A DNA stretch of 64,000 nucleotides from Clostridium sp. CX1 (lineage in GTDB: Bacteria > Bacillota > Clostridia > Clostridiales > Clostridiaceae), in assembly GCF_025398335.1 (NCBI RefSeq), contig NZ_JAODOO010000003.1:248001-312000 (forward strand). Direction: 5' to 3'. The notes below the pieces were generated by a model that saw nothing but the letters and a program-made list of their open reading frames with translations, was not told the DNA's origin and ran no database searches. Positions 44,606 to 53,809 of the stretch are shown piece by piece; the stretch's first letter is position 1; each line of letters begins with the position of its first letter. The translations under genes and the position numbers were made by a program.

Positions 44606-45973
44606 ATGACAAATGTAAAAGTAAACTCAGCAGACTACATTAAAGAGGTCATTGAAAACGTTAAGAAAAGAAATGGCAATGAGCCAGAATTCTTACAAAC
44701 TGTTGAAGAGGTTTTAGGATCACTTGCTCCAGTACTTGACAAACATCCAGAATACATCGAAGAAAATCTTTTAGAGAGATTCTGTGAGCCAGAAAGACAA
44801 ATCATGTTCAGAGTTCCATGGGTTGATGATGCTGGAAAGTTACAAGTTAACAGAGGTTTCAGAGTTCAATTCAACGGAGCTATAGGACCTTACAAGGGAG
44901 GATTAAGATTCCATCCTACAGTTTACATAGGAATAATCAAATTCCTAGGATTTGAGCAAATATTAAAGAATTCCTTAACTGGTCTTCCAATAGGAGGAGG
45001 TAAAGGTGGTTCAGACTTCGATCCAAGAGGAAAATCAGATGCTGAAATCATGAGATTCTGCCAAAGCTTCATGACTGAACTTTACAGACACATTGGACCA
45101 GACGTTGACGTTCCTGCTGGAGACGTTGGTGTTGGTGGAAGAGAAATTGGTTACCTTTATGGACAATACAGAAGAATCAGAGGAGCTTTTGAAAATGGAG
45201 TTCTTACTGGAAAAGGCTTAACTTATGGCGGAAGCTTAGTAAGACCAGAAGCTACAGGTTTCGGAGTAACTTACTACTGTAACGAAATGTTAAAGCATGA
45301 AGGAGAAACTTTCGAAGGAAAAACTGTTGTAGTTTCAGGCTTTGGTAACGTTGCTTGGGGAGTTTGCCAAAAGGTTAGCGAGTTAGGTGGAAAAGTTGTA
45401 ACGCTTTCCGGTCCAGACGGATACATCTATGATCCAGAAGGAGTAACTGGTGAGAAGATAGATTACATGGTTGAAATGTTAAGAATAAACAAAGGTGCAA
45501 GAATTAAAGACTATGCTGACAAATATGGCGTAGAATTCTTCCCAGGACAAAAACCATTCGGCGTTAAAGCTGACATAATAATACCATGCGCAATCCAAAA
45601 TGATATTAAAATAGATGAAGCTAAGCAAATAGTTGCAAACAAAGTTAAATTTGTTTGTGAAGCTGCTAACATGCCATGTACAAATGAAGCAGTTGAGTAC
45701 TTCCAACACAACGGCGTAATAGTAGGACCTTCAAAGGCTGCTAACGCTGGTGGAGTTGCTACATCTGCATTAGAAATGGCTCAAAACAGTGGAAGAATAG
45801 CTTGGACTGCAGAAGAAGTAGATACTAAGTTACACCAAATAATGGTTAACATCTACAACAACTGTAAGAAAGCTTCAGAAGACTATGGCTTTGGATACAA
45901 CTTAGTTGCTGGTGCTAACATCGCTGGTTTCGTAAAAGTTGCTGAAGCTATGCATCAACAAGGAAACTACTAA
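44606..45973 (+). CDS. gdhA: NADP-type glutamate dehydrogenase
   Basis: The protein is about 455 residues from ATG 44606 (GGGGGT upstream). Motifs are PYKGGLRFHP, the catalytic Lys region PIGGGKGGSDFDP, PAGDVGVGGREIGYL and the Rossmann GFGNVAWG. It aminates 2-oxoglutarate to glutamate. Length and sequence place it in the hexameric clostridial class (GDH1). Codons are strongly biased (AAC, TTC, GGA), showing high expression. Confidence 0.94.
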   Translation: MTNVKVNSADYIKEVIENVKKRNGNEPEFLQTVEEVLGSLAPVLDKHPEYIEENLLERFCEPERQIMFRVPWVDDAGKLQVNRGFRVQFNGAIGPYKGGLRFHPTVYIGIIKFLGFEQILKNSLTGLPIGGGKGGSDFDPRGKSDAEIMRFCQSFMTELYRHIGPDVDVPAGDVGVGGREIGYLYGQYRRIRGAFENGVLTGKGLTYGGSLVRPEATGFGVTYYCNEMLKHEGETFEGKTVVVSGFGNVAWGVCQKVSELGGKVVTLSGPDGYIYDPEGVTGEKIDYMVEMLRINKGARIKDYADKYGVEFFPGQKPFGVKADIIIPCAIQNDIKIDEAKQIVANKVKFVCEAANMPCTNEAVEYFQHNGVIVGPSKAANAGGVATSALEMAQNSGRIAWTAEEVDTKLHQIMVNIYNNCKKASEDYGFGYNLVAGANIAGFVKVAEAMHQQGNY

Positions 45974-46001
45974 AATTAAAATAGCGTAGAACCTTCTAAA
46001 T

Positions 46002-46056
46002 TAAAGGGGCTGTTCATAGTGATTAAAAAAATCGCTAATGTAACAGCTCCTTTAGT
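46002..46056 (+). terminator. Terminator after gdhA
   Basis: AAAGGGGCTGTT pairs with AACAGCTCCTTT, with an inner AGTGATT/AATCGCT stem. Confidence 0.75.
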
Positions 46057-46104
46057 TTATTTATAAAGGAATAGCTTTTAACTATATTAATGAATATAAT
46101 TGAG

Positions 46105-46130
46105 CCCAGTTGTACAAAATAACAACTGGG
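46105..46130 (+). terminator. Hairpin in the leader of the GT39 gene
   Basis: CCCAGTTGT/ACAACTGGG form a perfect stem followed by a short T-rich stretch. It may be an attenuator or a second terminator. It lies inside an upstream in-frame extension of the following ORF, supporting the later start. Confidence 0.45.
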
Positions 46131-46156
46131 TTAACTTTTGGAAAAGGAGTGCCGAC

Positions 46157-47698
46157 ATGAGAAGTACTGAATCAAATAGCCTGGATAAATTGCTGAGTTT
46201 TATTGAGAAATACTATTATGTATTTCTAATGCTTGTACTCTCCTTAACATTATTCAATCTTTTTTATTATCTAGGAGAAACCCCTATCTACAGCTGGGAT
46301 GAGGCAAGACATGGGGTAAGTGCCTATGAAATGGTTAAAAATAATGACTTTATAGTAAACACTTACGGATATAAAAATGATTACTGGAACCTAAAGCCTC
46401 CTGTAAGCTTTTGGGCAATAGCCCTTGGTTATAAAATAGCAGGCTTCAATCCTTTAGGTTTAAGATTATTTTCTGCAGTTGCAGCTCTTTTAACTATATT
46501 TATAGCAGCAATGCTGGTGAAATATAAACATGGAGCAGCAGCTTCTTTAATCTGTGTATTAATTCTTACTACATCACCAAAGTATATTGTAATTCACAGT
46601 GCTAGAACAGGAGATGCAGATGCATTATTTGTGTTGTTTTTCACTGTAGCTATGATATCTATGATTTTAATAGAAAAAAATAGAAGATTTTTATATTTAG
46701 TAGGATTAGCATTTTCATTAGCTTTTTTAACTAAAAGCTGGCATGCCTTAAGCATAGCGTTAACAGGCTTTATTTATCTGCTTTTTACTAAGACTTTATT
46801 TAAGCTAAAGATTAAAGAATGGATTTTATTTATTTTAAGTTCCTTTTCTCCTATATTAATATGGGGGATTTTAAGATACAGCAGAGATGGTTTTGAATTT
46901 TTCAACATGATGATAAATTATGACCTTTTAGCAAGAACAAGCAGAACCTTAGAAGGACATATAGGAAATAAGTGGTTTTATGTTAATACATTAAGGTCCT
47001 ACTATTCCATGTGGTTTGCAATTCTTATATTAGGTTTATTTATTTACTATATCTCAAATTCTGATTTAATAAAAAAGGATAAAATTAATACTGAAAAGAG
47101 AAATTATTATCTGGCGTTAGTTTTATGGATACTAGTTCCCCTACTAGCCTATTCAAAGGCCAGTACAAAGATATACTGGTACATATATCCAGTGTATATT
47201 CCTATAGCTATAGCAGTCAGCGGAATATGTGGTGCTTTAATAAGGGGAGTAAGACGAAATGCAGCAGTTCAACTAGCAGTGATTATATCCCTTTTAGTAG
47301 GGGCAGGCACCTATGAGACTGTAATTTTAAAGCACATTGTACAATTTAAAAATGACAGTAAAAGGGTAAATATTCAAAACATCCACTTGAGTGAGGATAT
47401 AAGAGGTGCTGACGTTTATGTCTATTATGGTGCAGATGCAAAAATAAATGTGGGGCCTATTAGTGAAATGAAGGATTGGGAGCAAAGCGATTTGCTGTCT
47501 GCAGAGTTTTATTGGGATTTGATACCTAAGGATGGTGGTTTTAAAGCCTTTCTTAAGGATGGAGAAAACTCTGTTATATTAGTCCCTAAAAGAAAAGAGT
47601 TTACTAAGGTTATAGAAGATAATAAGCTTAGGGTTATATCTGACAGTGGCTCCATGTACATTTTGACCAAGAATAAAAGTTCTTTTACCAAAGAATAA
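46157..47698 (+). CDS. GT39/GT83-like membrane glycosyltransferase (ArnT/PMT type)
   Basis: The 513-residue polytopic membrane protein has the catalytic-type Asp-Glu in YSWDEARHG on the first external loop and the later NLKPPVSFWAIAL, as in ArnT-like lipid-linked-sugar transferases. It moves a sugar from undecaprenyl or polyprenyl phosphate to a surface acceptor outside the membrane. ATG at 46157 (AAGGAGTG upstream) is preferred to 46100. The GT2 gene 90 bases downstream would make the lipid-linked donor. The acceptor (lipid, teichoic acid or protein) is unknown. Confidence 0.85.
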   Translation: MRSTESNSLDKLLSFIEKYYYVFLMLVLSLTLFNLFYYLGETPIYSWDEARHGVSAYEMVKNNDFIVNTYGYKNDYWNLKPPVSFWAIALGYKIAGFNPLGLRLFSAVAALLTIFIAAMLVKYKHGAAASLICVLILTTSPKYIVIHSARTGDADALFVLFFTVAMISMILIEKNRRFLYLVGLAFSLAFLTKSWHALSIALTGFIYLLFTKTLFKLKIKEWILFILSSFSPILIWGILRYSRDGFEFFNMMINYDLLARTSRTLEGHIGNKWFYVNTLRSYYSMWFAILILGLFIYYISNSDLIKKDKINTEKRNYYLALVLWILVPLLAYSKASTKIYWYIYPVYIPIAIAVSGICGALIRGVRRNAAVQLAVIISLLVGAGTYETVILKHIVQFKNDSKRVNIQNIHLSEDIRGADVYVYYGADAKINVGPISEMKDWEQSDLLSAEFYWDLIPKDGGFKAFLKDGENSVILVPKRKEFTKVIEDNKLRVISDSGSMYILTKNKSSFTKE

Positions 47699-47790
47699 TG
47701 ATAGTTAGGATAAAAACTTAGAGCTGTAAATTAATAATGAATGGAGGCACTGATTAAGTTTTTCTAAGTTTTCTTAACCAGCATATACTA

Positions 47791-48771
47791 ATGGATGATA
47801 AGGCTTTAATTTCAGTAGTTGTACCTATGTATTATGAAGAAGAAGTAGCAGAGGAATGCTATAGGAGATTAAAGGAGGTTATGAATACTGCTGAGCTGGA
47901 TTATGAACTCATATTTATTAACGATGGCAGCAAGGACAGAACTCTGGAAATACTGAAGTCTATAGCAAAGGAGGACAGAAAGGTAAAAATAATCGACTTT
48001 GCTAGAAACTTTGGTCACCAGACAGCAGTTACTGCAGGAGTTTTTAATTCTAAAGGAGATGCAGTTGTTATAATAGATGCAGATCTTCAGGACCCTCCGG
48101 AGCTGATTATAGACATGATTGATAAATGGAAAAGCGGCTTCGATGTAGTATATGCAAAGAGAAAGAAGAGAAATGGAGAAACTTTTTTTAAGTTATTCAC
48201 TGCTAAGTGTTTTTATAAATTTCTATCCTGTATGTCAGAAATTGCAATACCTAGAGACACCGGTGACTTTAGACTTATGGATAAAAAGGTGGTAGAAGTA
48301 TTTAAATCTATGCCTGAAAAAAATAGATTTGTAAGAGGAATGGTAAGCTGGGTTGGCTTTAATCAAAGTTATATTGAGTACGAAAGAGATGAACGTTTTG
48401 CAGGAGAGACAAAGTATCCTTTAAAGAAGATGTTGAAGTTAGCCTGTGACGGTATAATTTCCTTCTCCACTAAACCTTTAAGGGCAGTAACAAAGCTAGG
48501 AACTGTAACCATAGCTTTATCCTTAGCAATGCTGCTTTACTCAATAATTATGAAACTTGCAGGTGGAAGTCCCATTAACAGTTGGACTTTTATAATGGAA
48601 GGAATCATATTCTTTAGTGGAATACAGCTTCTATCTATAGGAATTCTAGGAGAATATGTAGCGAGAATATACGATGAGAGCAAGAACAGACCTCTGTTTA
48701 TAGTAAGAGATATGATAAACTTTGGGGAAGAGGAAAAGCAGATATTAAAGGAAGTAAAACAAATATCTTAA
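47791..48771 (+). CDS. GT2 polyprenyl-phosphate glycosyltransferase (GtrB/DPM1 type)
   Basis: The 326-residue protein has an N-terminal GT2 domain with VPMYYEEEV, the DxD region IIDADLQDPPELI, and two C-terminal membrane helices (about 230-255 and 265-295), the GtrB layout. It transfers a nucleotide sugar to undecaprenyl phosphate. No strong ribosome site is seen before the ATG, suggesting weak or coupled translation after the GT39 gene. Together the pair resembles modules that glycosylate teichoic acid or cell-surface polymers. Confidence 0.88.
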   Translation: MDDKALISVVVPMYYEEEVAEECYRRLKEVMNTAELDYELIFINDGSKDRTLEILKSIAKEDRKVKIIDFARNFGHQTAVTAGVFNSKGDAVVIIDADLQDPPELIIDMIDKWKSGFDVVYAKRKKRNGETFFKLFTAKCFYKFLSCMSEIAIPRDTGDFRLMDKKVVEVFKSMPEKNRFVRGMVSWVGFNQSYIEYERDERFAGETKYPLKKMLKLACDGIISFSTKPLRAVTKLGTVTIALSLAMLLYSIIMKLAGGSPINSWTFIMEGIIFFSGIQLLSIGILGEYVARIYDESKNRPLFIVRDMINFGEEEKQILKEVKQIS

Positions 48772-48773
48772 TA

Positions 48774-48798
48774 AAAGACCAGCAGTGCTGGTCTTTTA
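48774..48798. terminator. Bidirectional terminator
   Basis: AAAAGACCAGCA and TGCTGGTCTTTT are perfect arms between convergent genes. Confidence 0.85.
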
Positions 48799-48799
48799 C

Positions 48800-49339
48800 T
48801 TATGAAAGGATGCTTACAAATTTAATAGAATAAATATCACATAGTGTACGTCTATTTGTTTCTGGTTCTCCTATGATAATATAACTAATTCCAACCTTTT
48901 CCAAAACTCCTGTACGGTCTTGAAGAGTACCGGTTCCTAGAAGGAAGGTTACTAATACTCTTTTACCTACCTGAGTTCTTAAGTAGCCTTGAGTATATTC
49001 AGTGTCTAGAATAGTAGGTGAGCCTGGTGCAGTTTCGAAAGGTGAACCAGCAAAAGGTGCCTGAGGAGATTGAACACCAGTAGTTCCAGTACCAGGAGTC
49101 ATGCCAGTACCAGGAGTCACACCAGTTCCCATACCAGTACCAGGAGTCATTCCAGCACCGCCGCTAGCAGGACCCATTTCAGTTCCTTGCATCATTTCAT
49201 CAGCCATCATATCCTCTCCTTCATACATATTAATAGGTGTTCCAGTAGCTGCTGGAAACGAACCAGGAAATGAGCCAGGCATTATTGGAACAGCTCTTTG
49301 ACAAGGCATCATGCAATTAAAGCAGTAATTTGGATACAT
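48800..49339 (-). CDS. gerQ: GerQ-like spore coat protein
   Basis: The 179-residue protein has a Met/Cys-rich N-terminus (MYPNYCFNCMMPCQ), a Gly/Thr/Met/Pro-rich low-complexity centre, and a C-terminal domain (about 105-179) with YLRTQVGKRVLVTF and IIIGEPETNRRTLCDIYSI. This last part is close to the spore-coat GerQ domain. In Bacillus GerQ holds the cortex lytic enzyme CwlJ in the coat. Here a CwlJ homologue lies directly upstream in the same direction. Ribosome site GGAGG. Confidence 0.78.
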   Translation of the reverse strand: MYPNYCFNCMMPCQRAVPIMPGSFPGSFPAATGTPINMYEGEDMMADEMMQGTEMGPASGGAGMTPGTGMGTGVTPGTGMTPGTGTTGVQSPQAPFAGSPFETAPGSPTILDTEYTQGYLRTQVGKRVLVTFLLGTGTLQDRTGVLEKVGISYIIIGEPETNRRTLCDIYSIKFVSILS

Positions 49340-49422
49340 AAAAATACCTCCGTGATAAATTTATAAAATTAAAGGCTCCGTAACTTTCTGTTTTTAAATT
49401 TAGTGATACAAATAGTAGTTAA

Positions 49423-49857
49423 CTAGCTTTGAAAATAACTTGCTGTAGGATTATAGAAACAATGATTTTCCACCTTTACTTGAAAGGTTCCGTTTCCGTT
49501 ATATGGGAAAAGATAAGGGCAAGGAGCATATGGGTTGAAGTACCATAAAGAGGACCCTACAGTAAATAATCTGTTACCAGCTAATGCCCAATCGGCAATA
49601 TCATAATGTATTTGCTCTGGAGGATTAGCCCAAAGAGTCTGAGGATTAGCTACTCCACCAAGTACTGGACGGGTACAGTCAAACTGGCCTTTTTGATAGA
49701 TTACATTTCTTACATTACCTTGACCTATTCTTTGATATTCACCGCCGGGCGTTCTTACTCTGTTCATTACAACAGAAGCAACGGCTTTCATGCCATTGTC
49801 ACCTTCTCCACCGGCTTCACATTTTATAAGTCTTGCCAGCAGTTCCCTGTTATCCAT
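49423..49857 (-). CDS. cwlJ: CwlJ/SleB-type spore cortex hydrolase
   Basis: The 144-residue protein matches CwlJ: KCEAGGEGDNGMKAVASVVMNRV near the N-terminus with catalytic Glu14, then GQFDCTRP and LWYFNPYAP. No signal peptide, as in CwlJ, which is made in the mother cell. It cleaves cortex muramic-lactam peptidoglycan at germination. The ATG at 49857 (GAGGTG upstream) is preferred over a GTG at 49869. The GerQ-like gene follows on the same strand. Confidence 0.9.
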   Translation of the reverse strand: MDNRELLARLIKCEAGGEGDNGMKAVASVVMNRVRTPGGEYQRIGQGNVRNVIYQKGQFDCTRPVLGGVANPQTLWANPPEQIHYDIADWALAGNRLFTVGSSLWYFNPYAPCPYLFPYNGNGTFQVKVENHCFYNPTASYFQS

Positions 49858-50080
49858 TAAGTTATACACCTCATTAATTTTGCTTACACTATTATTTTAT
49901 TTTACAGCACCGAAATGGTTACAAATATTACAAAAAATTATTAGTAAATTTTTAATAAATGCTTTTATGTACAAGGTAGCAAGAAGGTAAAACCTTGCAT
50001 AGTATAAAATCACAAAGGGTAAGTGGTTACTAAGGAGGGAAAGGGGATAGCGCTCTATTGAGAAATGAGGGGATAAGAAA

Positions 50081-52321
50081 ATGACAATGATAAATAAGAC
50101 TGCTCATACCATTATTATAAGTACGTTGATTTTTATGCTAGTGTTATCTGGTATTTCTAATGAACTAGTATTTAAAAAATTTTCCCTATTGGAAAATAAA
50201 ATTGTAGAGGAAAATATAAACAGGGCAAAATATGCATTAGATAGAGAAGTAAACAGCTTGAATACTAGTGCCAGCGACTGGGCAGCCTGGGACGAAACCT
50301 ACGAATTTATCCAAAATAAGAATAAAAGCTATATTGACAATAATCTAGTAGATGATGTTTTTACTAATTATAAAATAAACTTTATGATTTTTATAAATGA
50401 AGATGGAAAAATTATTTACAGCAGATACTTTGATTTGAAAGAAGGTAAAAAAACAGAAGCACCAGCAGGTTTTGAAAATTACATTATTAGATTTTCAAAT
50501 CTTACAGCGGTAGGAAACCAATCAGATAGGGAGTCAGGAACAATGGTCTTTGAAAAAACTCCTATAATGGTCTCCTCAGCACCTATTATAACCAGTAGTT
50601 TTTCAGGACCTGTCAAAGGAAGGCTAATTATAGGAAGATATCTTAATGAAAAAATAGTGGAAAGTATCTCTGAGGCAACAACCTTAAAGGTAACTTACAG
50701 CCTCTACAACAGCATGGAAATAGCCAATGATTTTAAAGAGGCCAAGCTATTCTTTGAAAAAGGAAATGAAAGCTTTACTCAGACATTAAATAAAGAAGCT
50801 ATGGGCGGATATGCTCTGATAAAGGATATACAGGGAAAGCCTATTTTAATATTAAAGGTAGAGATTCCAAGAGAAGTCTATAAAGAAAGTATCAACACTA
50901 AAATATACTTCTTTGCACTGCTTATACTAGTTTTTGTAATAGGTGGTGCTGCAATACTGTGGATATTAAAATATAAAGTGCTGCTGCCAGGTATTAAACA
51001 AAAGCAAACGGAAGAAAAGCTATATCATGTAGTATATTTTGATCAGCTTACTGGGCTGCCAAATAGACTCTTATTTTTGAAGTGTATAGAGGATTTCGTT
51101 GCTACTGCAAAAGAGAATTCTGTAAGCATAGCTATTTTATATCTTGATATTAACAGGTTTAAAATAATAAATGATATTGAAGGCTATGATGCAGGCGATA
51201 AATTTTTAAGAGATTTAGCAGAAGAACTTCCTTCCTGTCTAGGAGAGGATATGATACTTGGAAGACTTGGTGAAGATGAGTTTGGTATATTGATGCCTAA
51301 GGTTAAAAGTGAGGAAGAAGTTCTGCAGCTGTGCGACAAGATAATAGCATCTATAAATAGAGATTGGAAGATTAGCAATAGAAACTTCAATATAGCAGTT
51401 TGTATAGGGATAGCAGTATATCCGCAGCATGGTGAGACTGCTCTCGAACTTCTAAAAAATGCTGATGCAGCTATGTACTACGCTAAGGAAAGGGGAAAGA
51501 ACTATTATGAGTTTTATAAACCAGCCTTAAGCAGTAGAACTTTAAATCAGGTATCTATGGAGAACTCTATTATTAAAGCTATAAATAGAGAGGAATTTAT
51601 TCTTTACTACCAGTCTCAAATTCGTATAGTAGATAACAAGGTAGTAGGGGTAGAGGCTCTTATAAGATGGCATAGCCCTGAACATGGAATTGTTCCACCG
51701 GACAAGTTTATACCTTTTGCAGAGGAAAACGGACTGATTGATTTTATTGACAGATGGGTTATGAAAACTGCCTGTCTTCAGAGCAGAAGATGGCAGGAAT
51801 TAAATAAAAAGCCTATAAGAATTTCAGTAAATGTATCTAGTAAACAGTTTGAAGATCCGAAGTTTATAGAATATGTGAGAAATACAATAGATGAAACTAA
51901 AGCAGATCCTGCTTGGTTAGAAGTTGAAATTACAGAAAGTGCTCTTATGAAATATCCAGAAGAAACTATTAAAATTCTCAATGAATTAAAGAGCATGGGT
52001 ATAAAAATAGCTTTAGATGATTTTGGTACCGGGTATTCATCCTTAGCCTACTTGAAAAAGTTCCCTATAGACAAACTAAAAATAGACAAGTCTTTTATAA
52101 GGGATATAACTCAAAATAAGGAAAACGAGGCTATAGTCAAGACTATAATTGACTTATCTAAGAGTATGGGAATTAAAGTAGTAGCAGAAGGGGTAGAAAC
52201 AAAGGAACAATTAGAAATACTAAGGAAGCTTAACTGCGATGAGGTTCAAGGATATTTATTTAGTAAGCCAGTAGAAGGTATAGTTATTGAGGAAGCACTT
52301 ATTGGAAGGGTTGAAAATTGA
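50081..52321 (+). CDS. CHASE4-GGDEF-EAL cyclic-di-GMP protein
   Basis: The 746-residue protein has an N-terminal membrane helix, an external CHASE4-like domain (about 45-265), a second helix (about 275-297), then GGDEF (about 315-480) and EAL (about 490-740). The GGDEF loop reads GEDEF, a degenerate form, so cyclase activity is doubtful. The EAL domain is complete: EALIRW, NVSSKQF, EITESAL, DDFGTGYSSL, KIDKSF and VAEGVET. It is probably a phosphodiesterase regulated by an external signal and perhaps by GTP bound to the first domain. Confidence 0.9.
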   Translation: MTMINKTAHTIIISTLIFMLVLSGISNELVFKKFSLLENKIVEENINRAKYALDREVNSLNTSASDWAAWDETYEFIQNKNKSYIDNNLVDDVFTNYKINFMIFINEDGKIIYSRYFDLKEGKKTEAPAGFENYIIRFSNLTAVGNQSDRESGTMVFEKTPIMVSSAPIITSSFSGPVKGRLIIGRYLNEKIVESISEATTLKVTYSLYNSMEIANDFKEAKLFFEKGNESFTQTLNKEAMGGYALIKDIQGKPILILKVEIPREVYKESINTKIYFFALLILVFVIGGAAILWILKYKVLLPGIKQKQTEEKLYHVVYFDQLTGLPNRLLFLKCIEDFVATAKENSVSIAILYLDINRFKIINDIEGYDAGDKFLRDLAEELPSCLGEDMILGRLGEDEFGILMPKVKSEEEVLQLCDKIIASINRDWKISNRNFNIAVCIGIAVYPQHGETALELLKNADAAMYYAKERGKNYYEFYKPALSSRTLNQVSMENSIIKAINREEFILYYQSQIRIVDNKVVGVEALIRWHSPEHGIVPPDKFIPFAEENGLIDFIDRWVMKTACLQSRRWQELNKKPIRISVNVSSKQFEDPKFIEYVRNTIDETKADPAWLEVEITESALMKYPEETIKILNELKSMGIKIALDDFGTGYSSLAYLKKFPIDKLKIDKSFIRDITQNKENEAIVKTIIDLSKSMGIKVVAEGVETKEQLEILRKLNCDEVQGYLFSKPVEGIVIEEALIGRVEN

Positions 52322-52334
52322 GTATAGGGACTGT

Positions 52335-52372
52335 AGGCTGGTATTTAATATTACTTTTATACCAGCCTGTTA
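52335..52372. terminator. Bidirectional terminator
   Basis: AGGCTGGTAT and ATACCAGCCT are perfect 10-base arms between convergent genes. Confidence 0.75.
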
Positions 52373-52392
52373 AAATTAAAGACTAATTATAT

Positions 52393-53256
52393 TTATCCGT
52401 TTACAATTTCTCCGCCGTTTACATGGATAGTTTGCCCAGATACATAGGTAGAATCACTGGAAGCCAAAAATACATAGGCACCAGCTAGCTCCACTGGCTG
52501 ACCTGGTCTTCCGTAGGTTACATCTGAACCAAAGGTACCAACATCTTCTTCGCTGAAGGAGGCAGGAATAAGAGGAGTCCAAATTGGTCCTGGAGCAACG
52601 GCGTTAACTCTTATGTTGCGATTTGCCAAAGATGCAGCCATAGAACGGGTAAAGGTAACTACTGCACCTTTAGTAGAAGAGTAATCTATTAAAGTTTTAC
52701 TGCCTTGGTATGCAGTAATAGAGGCAGTGTTAATTATAATACTGCCATCCTTAAAATGAGGCATAACAGCCTTTGTCATATAAAAAAGACTGAAAATATT
52801 TGTTTTAAAGGTTTTTTCAAGCTGCTGAGAGGTTATGTCCTCTATACTATTTTGAGGATACTGCACCGCAGCGTTATTCACAAGAATATCTATTTTGTTA
52901 AAGGCAGTTATAGTTTTTTCAACTGCTTCCCTGCAGAAGTCTTCGTTGCTTACATCGCCAGGTATTAATATACAACTTCGTCCTAATTTTTCTATAAGAC
53001 TTTTTGTTTCTTCTGCATCTTGATGCTCATCAAAATAAACTATAGCTATATCTGCGCCTTCTTTAGCATAAGCTATAGCTACAGCCTTTCCGATACCGCT
53101 GTCTCCACCGGTAATTAAAGCTGCCTTATCCTTTAACTTATCAGAACCTTTATACTGAGGGTCGTCAAAAATAGGTCTTGGATTCATCAATGCCTCTACA
53201 CCAGGCTGCTTATCCTGTTTTTGAGGAGGTATTGATTTTGGAAAGTTAGTATACAT
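52393..53256 (-). CDS. SDR-family oxidoreductase (general-stress type)
   Basis: The 287-residue short-chain dehydrogenase has TGGDSGIGKA (NAD-binding), NNAA, and the catalytic YSSTK. The N-terminal extension with PKSIPPQKQDKQPG is typical of the YhdF/YghA (general stress protein 39) group. It overlaps the coat gene stop by one base (TAATG), so it is translationally coupled to a CotF-like gene. The substrate is unknown; a sporulation or stress role is inferred from context. Confidence 0.9.
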   Translation of the reverse strand: MYTNFPKSIPPQKQDKQPGVEALMNPRPIFDDPQYKGSDKLKDKAALITGGDSGIGKAVAIAYAKEGADIAIVYFDEHQDAEETKSLIEKLGRSCILIPGDVSNEDFCREAVEKTITAFNKIDILVNNAAVQYPQNSIEDITSQQLEKTFKTNIFSLFYMTKAVMPHFKDGSIIINTASITAYQGSKTLIDYSSTKGAVVTFTRSMAASLANRNIRVNAVAPGPIWTPLIPASFSEEDVGTFGSDVTYGRPGQPVELAGAYVFLASSDSTYVSGQTIHVNGGEIVNG

Positions 53257-53516
53257 TATTGCAATTCACCCATCATTTTATTAGCATCATTTTTAGCTTT
53301 AGTAACATCAGCATCTGGAGCATCCTTTGTAGCGTACCAGCCCTTTTGCTTCATAGCATCAAATATTTTGTATTGAACATCTTCAACATTTTTAAAGTTG
53401 TTAACTAAAGTATCTCTAAGATTTTGACAGGAAGCTTCAGTTATTCCTGTGCTGTAAGCTGATATAACCTGTTTTTCACTAGTAAGTAAATCCTGCATTA
53501 AGTCTTTTTCTTGCAT
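53256..53516 (-). CDS. CotF-like spore coat protein
   Basis: From the ATG at 53516 (GGAGG upstream) the 86-residue protein resembles CotF/YhcQ family: MQEKDLMQDLLTSEKQVISAYSTG then ASCQNLRDTLV and the GWYATKDAP end. The ORF start at 53531 is a TTG that overlaps the ribosome site. It precedes the SDR gene in a coupled operon and follows another small coat-type gene. Confidence 0.82.
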   Translation of the reverse strand: MQEKDLMQDLLTSEKQVISAYSTGITEASCQNLRDTLVNNFKNVEDVQYKIFDAMKQKGWYATKDAPDADVTKAKNDANKMMGELQ

Positions 53517-53547
53517 TATGTTTCCCTCCAATTAATTAAATTTTACG

Positions 53548-53796
53548 TTATTGATGAGAGTCTAAATAAGATTTAAGTGAAGTAAAGTTTTGTTTGTGAA
53601 CATTTGCAGCTTGGTTGCATAGATTTTTTAAATTAGAGTCCTGGCACATTCCAGCAACTTCGTGGAACTTTTTGTTCATAAGTGCTTCATGATTTAATTG
53701 ATCCTCTAAGACCTTTAAGTTATTGCTTTCTATTTGCATGTTGTTTGGCATAAATTTGACCTGATTTCTAAAACTATGACAAATTGACTTTTTCAT
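53548..53796 (-). CDS. Small helical coat-type protein
   Basis: Up to 82 residues. MQIESNNLKVLEDQLNHEALMNKKF is a long helix of the kind seen next to CotF-like coat proteins. Two starts are possible: 53796 (AGGATG upstream) and 53751, which begins MPNNMQ and fits relatives better but has a weak ribosome site. It ends 31 bases before the CotF-like gene and should be in the same operon. The TnpB element lies just upstream of it. Function unknown. Confidence 0.65.
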   Translation of the reverse strand: MKKSICHSFRNQVKFMPNNMQIESNNLKVLEDQLNHEALMNKKFHEVAGMCQDSNLKNLCNQAANVHKQNFTSLKSYLDSHQ

Positions 53797-53809
53797 AGTT
53801 TTTCATCCT

